From assembly GCA_005790505.1 (NCBI GenBank), contig SXUP01000019.1, positions 1 through 64,000 of the forward strand: a DNA stretch of 64,000 nt, given 5' to 3'. Source of the stretch: Actinomycetota bacterium. GTDB taxonomy: Bacteria > Actinomycetota > Acidimicrobiia > Acidimicrobiales > Ilumatobacteraceae. Positions within the stretch are counted from its first letter, which is position 1; every line of letters begins with the position of its first letter. The notes under the pieces are model-generated. The model had not been told where the DNA came from. It saw only the letters and a program-made list of their open reading frames with translations, and made no database searches. Shown here piece by piece: positions 14,932-23,973 of this stretch. A program made the translations under genes and the position numbers.

Positions 14932-17900
14932 ATGGTCGCGTACGCAGAGTTGCATTGTCGCTCAAATTTCTCATTCTTAAATGGGGCATCCCATCCCGAA
15001 CAACTGGCTGAATGTGCAGCCCAACTCCAACTAGGAGCACTCGCCCTGACCGATCGCAATGGGTTTTATGGTGTCGTGCGGTTTGCTCAAGCAGCACGAG
15101 CAGTGGGTTTGCCGACTGTTTTTGGCGCCGAGATGTGGTGTAGCGGTTTTAGTGGAGCAGTTTGTGCCGGCGATGTGGTGTTTCTGGCCAAAGGGGTAGC
15201 CGGATACGCACAGTTGTGCCGAGCAATCAGTGAAGCCCAACTAGCGGGTGTCAAGAACGCCCCACTCACAGATGTGCGAATGTTTGCGGCGCATGTCATG
15301 AATCATTGTTGGGTACTGACGGGCTCATCAAGCGGTGCAGTAGTGCGTGCACTGATGCAACATGGACCAGCCGCTGCAGACCGAGTATTGGCACAATTGT
15401 GCGAACTATTCGGGGCGTCCAATGTTCTTGTTGAATTATGGGATCATGGCGACCCTCTAGACACTGCACGCAATGATGCACTCGTGCAACTTGCCGCACG
15501 ACGCGACTTATTGTGCCTAGCAACTAACGATGTGTCATATGCACTACCGGCACATCATCGCGTTGCCACAGCTTTTTCTGCCATCAACAAACGTTCTGCA
15601 TTGAATACGGTTGATTATCTATTGGCCCCTGCCGCTACTGCGTATTTGCGTAGCACCGCAGAGCAATATCGTCGGTTTGCGCGCTATCCAGGTGTTGTTG
15701 AGGCGGCTGGCAGCATTGGAGCCACCGCCGCGTTTGATCTGTCGCTTGTAGCACCGCGACTCCCACCATTTCCATGTCCAGAAAACATGACAGAAATTGC
15801 TTACTTGCGAGATTTGACAGAGCAAGGTGCAACGCATCGCTACGGTCTACGACCCGCAAATAGCGAAGAAGATTTATCACTTCGTGCCAGGGCTTGGCGA
15901 GTTATTGATCACGAACTTGAAGTCATCGAGGTGCTTGGGTTTGCCGGGTATTTCTTGGTGGTTTGGGATATTGTTGAGTTCTGCCGACGCTCAGATATTT
16001 TGTGTCAAGGACGAGGTAGTGCAGCCAATAGTGCCGTGTGTTACGCCATCGGCATCACCAAGGCCGATGCCGTGTCGCTGGGCTTGTTATTCGAGCGGTT
16101 CTTGTCGCCAGAGCGTGATGGTCCGCCTGACATTGACATTGACATTGAAAGTGGTCGTCGCGAAGAAGTAATTCAGTACGTCTATCAACGACACGGACGG
16201 CACCATGCTGCTCAGGTGGCAAATGTGATTACATATCGCACTAAATCAGCAGTGCGCGACATGGAACGTGCACTCGGTGTTGCTCACAACCAAGAAGACA
16301 CAGATCCACAGGTGCAAGAACTAGCAGACCTCATTCAGGATATGCCGCGTCATTTGGGTATTCATTCTGGCGGAATGGTGATGTGTGATCGACCTGTAAT
16401 TGAAGTGTGTCCAGTCGAGTGGGGTCGGATGCAGAATCGAAGTGTGTTGCAGTGGGACAAAGATGACTGTGCTGCTGCTGGGCTTGTAAAATTCGATCTT
16501 CTGGGGCTCGGAATGCTGTCGGCTCTGCATAACGCCACAGACTTTATTTTGCAGCACCGCGGATACGAACTCGATCTGGCAACATTGCCCCAAGAAGATG
16601 ATGTGTATGCCATGTTGTGTCGTGCCGACACCGTGGGTGTGTTTCAGATCGAGTCAAGAGCGCAAATGGCAACATTGCCTCGCCTCAAGCCGCGCCGATT
16701 TTATGATCTAGTCGTCGAAATCGCGCTCATTAGACCAGGACCCATTCAAGGTGGATCCGTTCATCCCTATATTCGACGACGCAACGGTAAAGAGCCCGTG
16801 ACATATCTACATCCATTGCTTGAAAATAGTTTAGGAAAAACACTTGGTGTGCCGTTGTTTCAAGAACAGTTGATGCAAATGGCAATTGATATCGCTGGGT
16901 TTACGCCAGCAGAAGCAGATCAATTGCGCCAAGCAATGGGTTCAAAGCGATCTCGAGCACGCATGCAACAGTTGCGAGAGCGTTTGTATATCGGCATGGC
17001 AGAGCGCGGTGTCAAGGGGGCAATCGCTGATCAAATTTTTGACAAGATGAAGGCGTTTGCTCATTATGGATTTCCTGAAAGTCACGCAGTCAGTTTTGCC
17101 TATTTGGTGTACTCATCGTCGTGGATCAAGTTGCATGAACCGGCAGTATTTTGTGCAGCATTGCTAAATGCTCAGCCGATGGGATTTTGGTCACCGCATA
17201 CATTGGCTCAAGACGCAAGACGACATGGCGTAGTGGTGCTTTCACCTGACATCAATGAGTCCTCAGATAGTGCGACATTAGAGTTTTGTGCTGAGTCAAA
17301 TGGTCAATTAGCCGTGCGAATGGGCGTCGGCTCAGTGCGTGGAGTCGGCGCTGAATTGGCTGCTCGCATTGCCTCGGGTAGGCCATACGTCAGCATCGAT
17401 GATCTAAGCCGGCGTGTGAGTGGGTTGTCACGTCCACATATAGAAGCGATGGCCACTGCCGGTGTATTTCAGAATGGTTTTGGGCTCAGTCGGCGCAGTG
17501 CACTTTGGAGTGCTGGTTCACATGTATCTGGTAACGCAGAAAGATTAGAAGGAGTTACTGCCGTGCAGACAGCACCACACCTGCCAGGCATGAAACCCAT
17601 CGAAGAAGCCATTGCAGATTTATGGGCAACAGGAATATCTCCCAACGGGCACCCCACAAAGTTTGTGCGCGAGCAACTGTCCGCACTCGGAGTGGTGTGC
17701 GCTGATGTGCTCAACCACATTCCCAGCACACAGCGAGTGTGGGTGGCTGGAGTTGTAACACATCGTCAGCGACCAATGACGGCTAACGGTGCAACATTCA
17801 TCAATCTTGAAGACGAAACAGGGCTTATTAACGTTGTATGTTCAATCGGATGCTGGGCTCGACATCGCAGCGTGGCTCGCAATGCACCAGCGTTGTTGGT

Positions 17901-18003
17901 GCGTGGACGAATTGAAAATGTTGAAGGTGCAATCAACATTATCGCTGAGGTCATATCCCCGTTGCACGCCGTCGCTTCAGCAGGTAGTCGTGATTTTCGG
18001 TGA
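14932..18003 (+). CDS. dnaE2: Error-prone DNA polymerase III alpha subunit DnaE2
   Basis: This 1023-aa polymerase begins with a PHP domain (AELHCRSNFSFLNGAS), followed by the C-family palm with catalytic aspartates in PPDIDID (residues 398-404), the fingers (about 500-750), a helix-hairpin-helix region (about 790-860), and an OB fold near the C-terminus (VWVAGVVTHRQRP at about 925). It lacks the long C-terminal tau-binding extension of replicative DnaE1, as DnaE2 does. It performs mutagenic translesion synthesis with ImuA' and ImuB. Its own SOS box sits 13 bp upstream. It converges on the DUF3039 gene with a 3-bp gap. Confidence 0.96.
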   Translation: MVAYAELHCRSNFSFLNGASHPEQLAECAAQLQLGALALTDRNGFYGVVRFAQAARAVGLPTVFGAEMWCSGFSGAVCAGDVVFLAKGVAGYAQLCRAISEAQLAGVKNAPLTDVRMFAAHVMNHCWVLTGSSSGAVVRALMQHGPAAADRVLAQLCELFGASNVLVELWDHGDPLDTARNDALVQLAARRDLLCLATNDVSYALPAHHRVATAFSAINKRSALNTVDYLLAPAATAYLRSTAEQYRRFARYPGVVEAAGSIGATAAFDLSLVAPRLPPFPCPENMTEIAYLRDLTEQGATHRYGLRPANSEEDLSLRARAWRVIDHELEVIEVLGFAGYFLVVWDIVEFCRRSDILCQGRGSAANSAVCYAIGITKADAVSLGLLFERFLSPERDGPPDIDIDIESGRREEVIQYVYQRHGRHHAAQVANVITYRTKSAVRDMERALGVAHNQEDTDPQVQELADLIQDMPRHLGIHSGGMVMCDRPVIEVCPVEWGRMQNRSVLQWDKDDCAAAGLVKFDLLGLGMLSALHNATDFILQHRGYELDLATLPQEDDVYAMLCRADTVGVFQIESRAQMATLPRLKPRRFYDLVVEIALIRPGPIQGGSVHPYIRRRNGKEPVTYLHPLLENSLGKTLGVPLFQEQLMQMAIDIAGFTPAEADQLRQAMGSKRSRARMQQLRERLYIGMAERGVKGAIADQIFDKMKAFAHYGFPESHAVSFAYLVYSSSWIKLHEPAVFCAALLNAQPMGFWSPHTLAQDARRHGVVVLSPDINESSDSATLEFCAESNGQLAVRMGVGSVRGVGAELAARIASGRPYVSIDDLSRRVSGLSRPHIEAMATAGVFQNGFGLSRRSALWSAGSHVSGNAERLEGVTAVQTAPHLPGMKPIEEAIADLWATGISPNGHPTKFVREQLSALGVVCADVLNHIPSTQRVWVAGVVTHRQRPMTANGATFINLEDETGLINVVCSIGCWARHRSVARNAPALLVRGRIENVEGAINIIAEVISPLHAVASAGSRDFR

Positions 18004-18006
18004 TAC

Positions 18007-18309
18007 TTATTCTGAGGGCGAGTCGCCTAGATGCTCATTGAACATGCGGTAAGTGTCATAGATGTCTTTGCATTTTTGACACATCGGTAATTGTTTGGGA
18101 TCGCGAGATGGCACCCACACGTGTCCGCATACCGCTTCCAGAGGAGTGCCATAAACTCGCGCCTCAAGGACTTTTGCAGCCGCTGATTCGCCCGGTTCAG
18201 TTTTGACGATATGGGCAACGATTGGTTCACCTGTCTCGGGGGTCAGTTCGGTCTCTGGCACCACCTGCGCAGGTCTGGTTTGTAGGGGAGTCGACAAGCG
18301 CGGGGACAT
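18007..18309 (-). CDS. DUF3039 family protein
   Basis: This 100-aa protein matches DUF3039, a small actinobacterial family. The signature is ARVYGTPLEAVCGHVWVPSRDP followed by a CxxC zinc-ribbon-like LPMCQKCKDIYD at the C-terminus, with the first Cys in EAVCG probably completing a metal site. Its function is unknown. I chose ATG 18309; a TTG at 18321 is the only upstream alternative. It is divergent from the fmdB-like gene. Confidence 0.85.
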   Translation of the reverse strand: MSPRLSTPLQTRPAQVVPETELTPETGEPIVAHIVKTEPGESAAAKVLEARVYGTPLEAVCGHVWVPSRDPKQLPMCQKCKDIYDTYRMFNEHLGDSPSE

Positions 18310-18339
18310 AGAGTTAGTCAACCAGCCAAGAATCTGCTC

Positions 18340-18345
18340 TACACT
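18340..18345 (+). promoter_or_regulatory. -10 hexamer of the FmdB-like gene (leaderless)
   Basis: TACACT is followed by 6 nt and ATG 18352. The same hexamer with the same spacing precedes the rhomboid gene on the other strand. Confidence 0.55.
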
Positions 18346-18351
18346 CTAGAT

Positions 18352-18582
18352 ATGCCTTTATATGAGTTCCGCTGCCGCACTTGTGAAGCGACTTTTGAAG
18401 AGCGTCGACCAATGGCTCAAGTCAACAATGCAGCTACCTGTCCAAATGGTCACGACAACGCTGTGCGACTGCTGAGCGTGTTTGCCTCCGTTGGGACTTC
18501 GACGTCTGGGGCGACAACACCAGCACCAATGCCCACAAGTAGTGGTGGCGGCGGTTGTTGCGGTGGAGCCTGTCACTCTTAA
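18352..18582 (+). CDS. FmdB-family zinc ribbon protein
   Basis: This 76-aa protein has the FmdB/CxxC_CXXC_SSSS zinc ribbon: MPLYEFRCRTC at the N-terminus and TCPNGH in the middle. The tail is Gly/Ser/Pro-rich and ends in a Cys cluster, GGGGCCGGACHS, which is common in actinobacterial members. The family was named for a formamidase regulator, but its general function is unknown. It is a single-gene unit converging on the rhomboid gene. Confidence 0.88.
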   Translation: MPLYEFRCRTCEATFEERRPMAQVNNAATCPNGHDNAVRLLSVFASVGTSTSGATTPAPMPTSSGGGGCCGGACHS

Positions 18583-18590
18583 GCAGTCTG

Positions 18591-18608
18591 CGACTTTTAA
18601 AAAAGTTG
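18591..18608. terminator. Possible weak bidirectional terminator
   Basis: CGACTTT...AAAGTTG can form a 7-bp stem (one G-U pair) over an A/T loop in the 29-bp gap between two convergent genes. It is AT-rich and weak. Confidence 0.3.
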
Positions 18609-18611
18609 TTG

Positions 18612-19451
18612 CTACAGAGTCATGTTCGCGACAAAAAATGCGCCGACGATGGCAATCGCCGGAGCAGCCCAAGACAACCACGGTGTCGACCGATTGAGGT
18701 TTGGGTTTACCATCACCCAACTGATTCCTGCGCCAACGAGTGCACCACCAACGTGACCGCCAACTGAAATTCCTGGAAGCGCAAATGTAATCACCAAGTT
18801 GAGCACCAACGTGGCACCTAGACCTGTTTGCATTGGATTGATGCCGCGTTGACTCAAGACCACCGCAGCACCAGTCATCAAGCCAAAGACTGCCCCCGAT
18901 GCACCACCTGTAAGACCAAAAGGGCTGGTGATGATAGCGCCCGCAGAACCACCCAGTAGCGCCCCAAAATACAGCAGAATGAATTTACCGCGCCCCAAAA
19001 TTGGTTCCAGCAGGTTTCCGAGTTGATATAACAACAACATATTCATGCCAATGTGGAAAAGGCCAAAATGCAAAAACCCAGCTGTAACCATGCGGTACCA
19101 CTCACCCTGGCGCAAAAATTCTTGTGCTAGTCCCAGATCAACGTGGTGTTGATTGATTGAACCACCCAACAGTGAACCCTGAGAGCCACCAGCGATTAGC
19201 CACACAAATACCAGAGCATTGATGCTGATCAGTAGGCGAGTGATAATGCCTTGTTGCCCTGCATTCCAGAAGCGGGCGCGAGTCCGCAGATTTGGTTGTA
19301 ACTCGCGGACGCATCCAACGCATCGAGAGCCAATGTCGGCTTGTACCAAACAGTCGCCGCACGCGGGGCGCCCACAACGAGTGCAATGCCGACCCGTAAA
19401 GCGATTCGGGTGCCGATAGCAACTAGGGAGCGTTGGGGGAGGAAGTGTCAC
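18612..19451 (-). CDS. Rhomboid intramembrane serine protease with N-terminal zinc finger
   Basis: This 279-aa protein has an N-terminal B-box-like zinc finger (Cys11, His14, Cys23, Cys26, Cys31, Cys34, Cys44, Cys47) followed by six or seven membrane segments from about residue 68. The catalytic pair is Ser185 in GGASG and His233 in GGHVGG, and the HIGMN sequence at about 133-137 marks the oxyanion-side helix. It should cleave membrane proteins within the bilayer. Zinc-finger rhomboids are common in actinobacteria. The start is GTG 19451. Confidence 0.92.
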   Translation of the reverse strand: MTLPPPTLPSCYRHPNRFTGRHCTRCGRPACGDCLVQADIGSRCVGCVRELQPNLRTRARFWNAGQQGIITRLLISINALVFVWLIAGGSQGSLLGGSINQHHVDLGLAQEFLRQGEWYRMVTAGFLHFGLFHIGMNMLLLYQLGNLLEPILGRGKFILLYFGALLGGSAGAIITSPFGLTGGASGAVFGLMTGAAVVLSQRGINPMQTGLGATLVLNLVITFALPGISVGGHVGGALVGAGISWVMVNPNLNRSTPWLSWAAPAIAIVGAFFVANMTL

Positions 19452-19457
19452 GCCCTA

Positions 19458-19463
19458 AGTGTA
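19458..19463 (-). promoter_or_regulatory. -10 hexamer of the rhomboid gene (leaderless)
   Basis: Minus-strand TACACT ends 6 nt before the GTG start. GTGAC lies about 17 bp upstream as a partial -35. Confidence 0.5.
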
Positions 19464-19514
19464 GGACGCACGCATTGGGGGTCACTGTGACATGTTTATA
19501 AAAAGCAACATGCT

Positions 19515-20474
19515 TTAGCGTGGTTCTGCTTCGGCGATATGGCGGTTGGCAAGATACCAATCCACGGTATTGCGCAAGCCTTGCTCAAAGTTCATGGTGG
19601 CTCGCCAACCGAGGTTGCTGTGAGCTTGGCTTGGGTCAATGCGACGCCGAGGCTGACCATCAGGTTTGCTTGAATCCCAAATCACTTTGCCTTTAAAACC
19701 TGTTATTTCTGAAATTTTCTCAACCGTTTGGCGAATTGTTACTTCATTGTCAGTACCAAGATTAAGGGGATCCGTGCCGTCGTACAGTTCAGCAGCCAAA
19801 ATAATTGCTGCTGCTGCGTCAACTACATAAAGATATTCACGACTCGCCGTACCGGTGCCCCAAACATTGATTGTCTCGGTGCCAGATTCTTGAGCATCGA
19901 TGCATTTTTTTATCAACGCTGGAATTACGTGGGAGACCGAAGGATGAAATTTGTCACCTGGTCCATAAAGATTCGTCGGGATCAAATAAGCAAATTTTTG
20001 ACCGTACTGCTGGGCATTAACCTGGGCGTGAATAAGATGTGCTTTTTTGGCAATTCCATAGGGTGCATTCGTTTCTTCGGGATAACCATCCCAAAGAGAT
20101 GTCTCAGCAAATGGCACCGCTGCGAACTTGGGGTAACTACAAACGGTTCCGAGTAAAACAGTTTTTTCCACACCAAATGTGCGGGCAGCCTCAATTACAT
20201 GAGTGCCCATTAACAGGTTGTCCAAATACAAAGGTGCAGGTGCGATTTGGTTGTATCCGATACCGCCTACACGGGCGGCAAGATGAATTACATGCGTGGG
20301 TGAGTAGTGGGCCAGCATTTTTTCTGAGACACCAGGCATGGTGAGGTCATAGGCTTGACGGGTGGGCGCGGCAACAACAGCTCCGACCGACTCTAAAAGA
20401 TGCACCACCACACGGCCCAAAAACCCATGGCCACCAGTAACAAGGACAGGGCGATTGTTCCAGAATGACGACAT
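19515..20474 (-). CDS. fcl: GDP-L-fucose synthase
   Basis: This 319-aa SDR enzyme converts GDP-4-keto-6-deoxymannose to GDP-L-fucose by epimerisation and NADPH reduction. It has TGGHGFLGR for nucleotide binding (about residues 12-20), the catalytic YGIAKKAHL (Tyr and Lys in YxxxK, about residue 135) and the C-terminal RRRIDPSQAHSNLGW characteristic of fucose synthases. I chose ATG 20474; the frame extends to 20549 but would overlap the divergent glycosyltransferase. Its substrate would come from the gmd product encoded 8 kb away. Confidence 0.92.
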   Translation of the reverse strand: MSSFWNNRPVLVTGGHGFLGRVVVHLLESVGAVVAAPTRQAYDLTMPGVSEKMLAHYSPTHVIHLAARVGGIGYNQIAPAPLYLDNLLMGTHVIEAARTFGVEKTVLLGTVCSYPKFAAVPFAETSLWDGYPEETNAPYGIAKKAHLIHAQVNAQQYGQKFAYLIPTNLYGPGDKFHPSVSHVIPALIKKCIDAQESGTETINVWGTGTASREYLYVVDAAAAIILAAELYDGTDPLNLGTDNEVTIRQTVEKISEITGFKGKVIWDSSKPDGQPRRRIDPSQAHSNLGWRATMNFEQGLRNTVDWYLANRHIAEAEPR

Positions 20475-20481
20475 GAGTGCA

Positions 20482-20487
20482 AGCGTA
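20482..20487 (-). promoter_or_regulatory. -10 hexamer of fcl (leaderless)
   Basis: Minus-strand TACGCT is 7 nt from the ATG at 20474, supporting the shorter start. Confidence 0.4.
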
Positions 20488-20504
20488 GGGCGGGAGCGGT
20501 CAGA

Positions 20505-21581
20505 ATGAGAGCCGTGCGTGTGGCCTATACCCTTGAGCAATGTTGGCACCGTGTGCCAGGGGGGACGGCGGTTGCTGCCCTAGAGGTGGCGCGAGCCCTA
20601 CAAGTAATGCCGAATCTGGAACTGATTGGGGTTGCCGGGCGACATCGGGGCGGGGCAGCGGTTGGGTTTGAGCCAGTGGTCCCGATGCGGTACCTGCCTT
20701 GTGGCGGACCGCTCCTTTATGAATCTTGGTTGCGGCTGTCATGGCCAAAAGTTGAAGCGGTAGTAGATGATGTAGATCTCGTACACGCCACAACAATCAT
20801 TGCACCAGCAACAACGCGACCACTCGTCGTGACGCTGCACGACCTCGCGTTTTTGCATTACCCGGAATTTTTTACGAGGCGTGGCAACAAAATTTTCAGG
20901 CGCAACCTGGATATTTTGAAGAATAAAGCCGTGGCAGTGCTTTGCTCCTCGCGGGCAACCATGTCTGATTGTGCGGAGGCGGGATTTGATGTTTCACTGC
21001 TTCATCACGTTCCGCTCGGAGTACGTCAAGCACCGACAACAGCATCTGATGTGCAACGGGTACGTAGTCAGTACTCGTTGGCATCTGATTATTTGTTGTT
21101 TGTAGGGACTCTTGAACCACGTAAAAATCTGATGAGGCTGGTTGAAGCGCATTCATTGATGACAGATGTGCCACCACTCGTCATTGTTGGTGCGCCAGGT
21201 TGGGGAAATGCAGCACCAGTTGTCTCCAAGAATATTGTTTTTTTGGGGCATGTGCCAGCCGATGATCTTGGAGCCTTATATGCGGGTGCACGAGCATTGT
21301 GTTGTCCGTCAATCATGGAAGGCTTCGGATTACCCATTCTTGAGGCGATGATGCACGGAACTCCGGTGTTGACATCTCGGGGAACGAGCACAGAAGAAGT
21401 CTCTGCTGGGGCAGCAGTCTTGGTCGATCCTTTGGACATTGAAGCAATTGCTGATGGTCTGCGGCAGGTGCTGGCGCGTTATGACGAACTCAGTCATCTG
21501 GGTCGAGCTCATGCCCAAACAATGTCATGGCAACAAACTGCCGCTCTTACTCATAGTGTGTATTCAAAGGTGTGCGCATGA
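20505..21581 (+). CDS. Glycosyltransferase family 4 (GT-B fold)
   Basis: This 358-aa GT-B enzyme has an N-terminal acceptor domain (GGTAVAALEVARAL near residue 19) and a C-terminal donor domain with TLEPRKNL (about 203) and the E-x7-E motif in EGFGLPILEAM (about 268-278). It likely adds a sugar, perhaps mannose or fucose given the neighbours, to a lipid-linked glycan at the inner face of the membrane. It begins a run of four closely overlapping genes; its stop is fused to the next start (ATGA). Confidence 0.88.
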   Translation: MRAVRVAYTLEQCWHRVPGGTAVAALEVARALQVMPNLELIGVAGRHRGGAAVGFEPVVPMRYLPCGGPLLYESWLRLSWPKVEAVVDDVDLVHATTIIAPATTRPLVVTLHDLAFLHYPEFFTRRGNKIFRRNLDILKNKAVAVLCSSRATMSDCAEAGFDVSLLHHVPLGVRQAPTTASDVQRVRSQYSLASDYLLFVGTLEPRKNLMRLVEAHSLMTDVPPLVIVGAPGWGNAAPVVSKNIVFLGHVPADDLGALYAGARALCCPSIMEGFGLPILEAMMHGTPVLTSRGTSTEEVSAGAAVLVDPLDIEAIADGLRQVLARYDELSHLGRAHAQTMSWQQTAALTHSVYSKVCA

Positions 21582-22702
21582 TGAAGCGTCGCGTACATGT
21601 GGGGATGAATCTTTTGTGGTGTCGTCCTGGAGTGGGCGGCAGCGAGGACTATCTCGTGCGACAATTGCTGGGGCTCAAAGAAAATGAACATGAATTTGAA
21701 ATTCAAGTTTTTGCTCCGAAGGGTTTTGGTGCGCGACATAAGTCCATCGCCAAAGAATTTAAAGTGGTTGAAGCACCTTTGAAATGTACGACTCGGGCTC
21801 TGCGTGTCGCATTTGAGCATTCCTGGTTGCCAATGATGTCGCGTTCTGTTGAGTTGATGCATCATGGTGGAGGCACTTTGCCCCGCGCCCAAGCCAAGCC
21901 GTCCGTATTAACCGTGCATGACATCCAGTGGGCGGAGTACCCGCACTATGTAAAAAACTTAAAGTTGCGGTATTTAAAGATGATGGTTCCATCTTCAGTA
22001 AGACGGGCATCACTAATTGCAGTGCCGTCGCAATTTGTTGCCAATAGTCTGGTACAGCATCTAGGCGTTGAGGCCAAAAAAATACATGTAGTTCCGCACG
22101 GGATTGAAAAACAATTAGGGGTAAATGCAACATCGCCAGACGCACTGCGGCGTAAGTATTCACTTGGGTCAGGCCCTGTAATCGTGTATCCAGCCATTAC
22201 GCACCCACACAAAAATCATCAGTTTTTACTGAAACTGCTGGCCTCTGATTACTCAGCGTGGTCTGACCCGACACTGCGGTTGGTCTTGACAGGTTCTACG
22301 GGTCATGCTGAGTCTGAAGTGATGCGCATGGTTTCAGCACTTGGCCTCGACCAACGCGTCGTTCGCACGGGTCACATTACGCCCGATGAGCGCGATGGTT
22401 TGATTGAGATGGCAGAGGCCGTGGTGTTTCCGTCGGAGTATGAAGGTTTTGGCGCACCCGTCGTTGAAGCGATGACGCTTGGGGTGCCAGTTATCTGCAG
22501 CGATAAAACGAGCCTGCCTGAAGTGGTAGGGGACGCCGGAATTGTGCTGCCGCTCAGGATCGAGGCGTGGGCAGACGCTCTTGTTGCAGTGCGGGCCAGA
22601 CGCCAAGAATTGTTTTTGGCTGGCAAAACTCGTGCAACTTGGTTTACAACTCAGCGCTCAGGGGCAGCACTCATGCAGGTGTATCGCCAGGCTTTGCTAT
22701 GA
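21578..22702 (+). CDS. Glycosyltransferase family 4 (GT-B fold)
   Basis: This 374-aa protein is a second GT-B enzyme, with GVGGSEDYLVRQLLG (about residue 15) in the acceptor domain and SEYEGFGAPVVEAM (about 285) as the donor-binding E-x7-E motif. VYPAITHPHKNH marks the linker to the donor domain. The ATG at 21578 overlaps the previous stop, which favours it over the GTG at 21572. Sugar and acceptor specificity are unknown. Confidence 0.88.
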   Translation: MMKRRVHVGMNLLWCRPGVGGSEDYLVRQLLGLKENEHEFEIQVFAPKGFGARHKSIAKEFKVVEAPLKCTTRALRVAFEHSWLPMMSRSVELMHHGGGTLPRAQAKPSVLTVHDIQWAEYPHYVKNLKLRYLKMMVPSSVRRASLIAVPSQFVANSLVQHLGVEAKKIHVVPHGIEKQLGVNATSPDALRRKYSLGSGPVIVYPAITHPHKNHQFLLKLLASDYSAWSDPTLRLVLTGSTGHAESEVMRMVSALGLDQRVVRTGHITPDERDGLIEMAEAVVFPSEYEGFGAPVVEAMTLGVPVICSDKTSLPEVVGDAGIVLPLRIEAWADALVAVRARRQELFLAGKTRATWFTTQRSGAALMQVYRQALL

Positions 22703-23973
22703 AGACCGCTCCCGCGATGCGACTTGTTGTTTTGTGTCCACACTTTGCGCCAGACATTGCACCAACAGGGGATGTCATGACGGCAATCGTTGCTGAACTT
22801 GTGAAGTACAACATTGAAGTACATGTCGTTACTGCGCTTCCGTGGTACAGAGATCACGAGATTGAATCTAGTTGGACGGGTCGCCTCATTCGCCGCGAGC
22901 ACACGGCGTGGGGCTCGATTACTCGTCTGCATCCGTTTCCAGGAAAAAATAAACAGGGCCTTGTGCGTCGCGCTCTTGGCTTTATCGCTTTTAGCGTGCT
23001 TGCTGGAGTCAGTGCGTTGTTTGCTGGTGGCATTCATCGTCGAGTCCATGCCGTAATTTCAATGTCTCCACCACTAACCCTAGGGCTAATGGGTTGGTGC
23101 TCAAGTTTTCTCCGTCGGGCTCCACTTATATTTAATATTCAGGATATTTTTCCAGATGCCGCAGTCACAACGGGTGCAATCACAAATCGATTCGTAATCG
23201 CATGTGCAAAAAAATTGGAGATAGTGACCTATCATCGGGCGAGCAAGATTGTTGTCCTATCCGAGGACCTACAGCGCAATGTTCAGAAAAAAATCAAAAG
23301 CAAAGCACACAATCGGGTGGTTGTGATTCCGAATTTTATTGATGTCAATGCCATTCGTCCCCTCAATCGCATGACTGCTTATCGACGAGAACTTTCTATC
23401 GGACCCGAGTTGGTGGTGATGTATGCCGGCAATGTCGGTTTTTCACAGTCACTTGAGCTTTTGATTGAAGCGGCACGACAGATGCCTCATGTCACTTTCG
23501 TCATCAACGGAGGAGGAAGTGCCAAGGAGGCATTGCAAGCGCAAGCAATTGGCATCTCAAATCTTCGCTTTGGTCATTATCAGCCAAAGGAGCGTTTGTC
23601 CGAAGTCTTGGCGACTGCTGATATTCATGTCGTCCCACTTCGTGCGGGTCTCGGTGTGGTCAGTGTTCCTTCCAAGACCTACAGCATCTTGGCTGCAGGT
23701 CGAGTCATCGTCGCCGCAATCGATCCAGACACAGAGGTGCCACGAATTTTGGCAGCGAGTGGTGGTGGACTCTGTGTTGCGCCCGACGATCCGCTGGCCC
23801 TTGTCAGTGCCATATCTCGTTTGGTGAGCGACCCTGTCATGTCAGAGACCATGGGGAAATCAGGCCGAGAGTGGGTGGAACTACATGTTTCTGCTGAGGC
23901 TGTGGCAAAGATGTATGCCGATTTGCTCAGTATGGTGACGAATCGCCTTGTAGCCTCTTTGTCTCATGGCTAG
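22699..23973 (+). CDS. Glycosyltransferase, WbuB/WcaI-like family 4
   Basis: This 424-aa protein resembles WcaI/WbuB-type transferases. PHFAPDIAPTGDV lies in the N-terminal nucleotide fold, a hydrophobic patch spans about residues 95-130 (membrane association), IFNIQDIFPDAAV is typical of the family, and VPSKTYSILAAG lies in the donor site. WbuB acts as a fucosyltransferase in E. coli O-antigen synthesis, which would fit the gmd/fcl genes nearby, but this is inference. The ATG at 22699 overlaps the previous stop (ATGA); a 44-codon upstream extension is rejected. Confidence 0.87.
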   Translation: MKTAPAMRLVVLCPHFAPDIAPTGDVMTAIVAELVKYNIEVHVVTALPWYRDHEIESSWTGRLIRREHTAWGSITRLHPFPGKNKQGLVRRALGFIAFSVLAGVSALFAGGIHRRVHAVISMSPPLTLGLMGWCSSFLRRAPLIFNIQDIFPDAAVTTGAITNRFVIACAKKLEIVTYHRASKIVVLSEDLQRNVQKKIKSKAHNRVVVIPNFIDVNAIRPLNRMTAYRRELSIGPELVVMYAGNVGFSQSLELLIEAARQMPHVTFVINGGGSAKEALQAQAIGISNLRFGHYQPKERLSEVLATADIHVVPLRAGLGVVSVPSKTYSILAAGRVIVAAIDPDTEVPRILAASGGGLCVAPDDPLALVSAISRLVSDPVMSETMGKSGREWVELHVSAEAVAKMYADLLSMVTNRLVASLSHG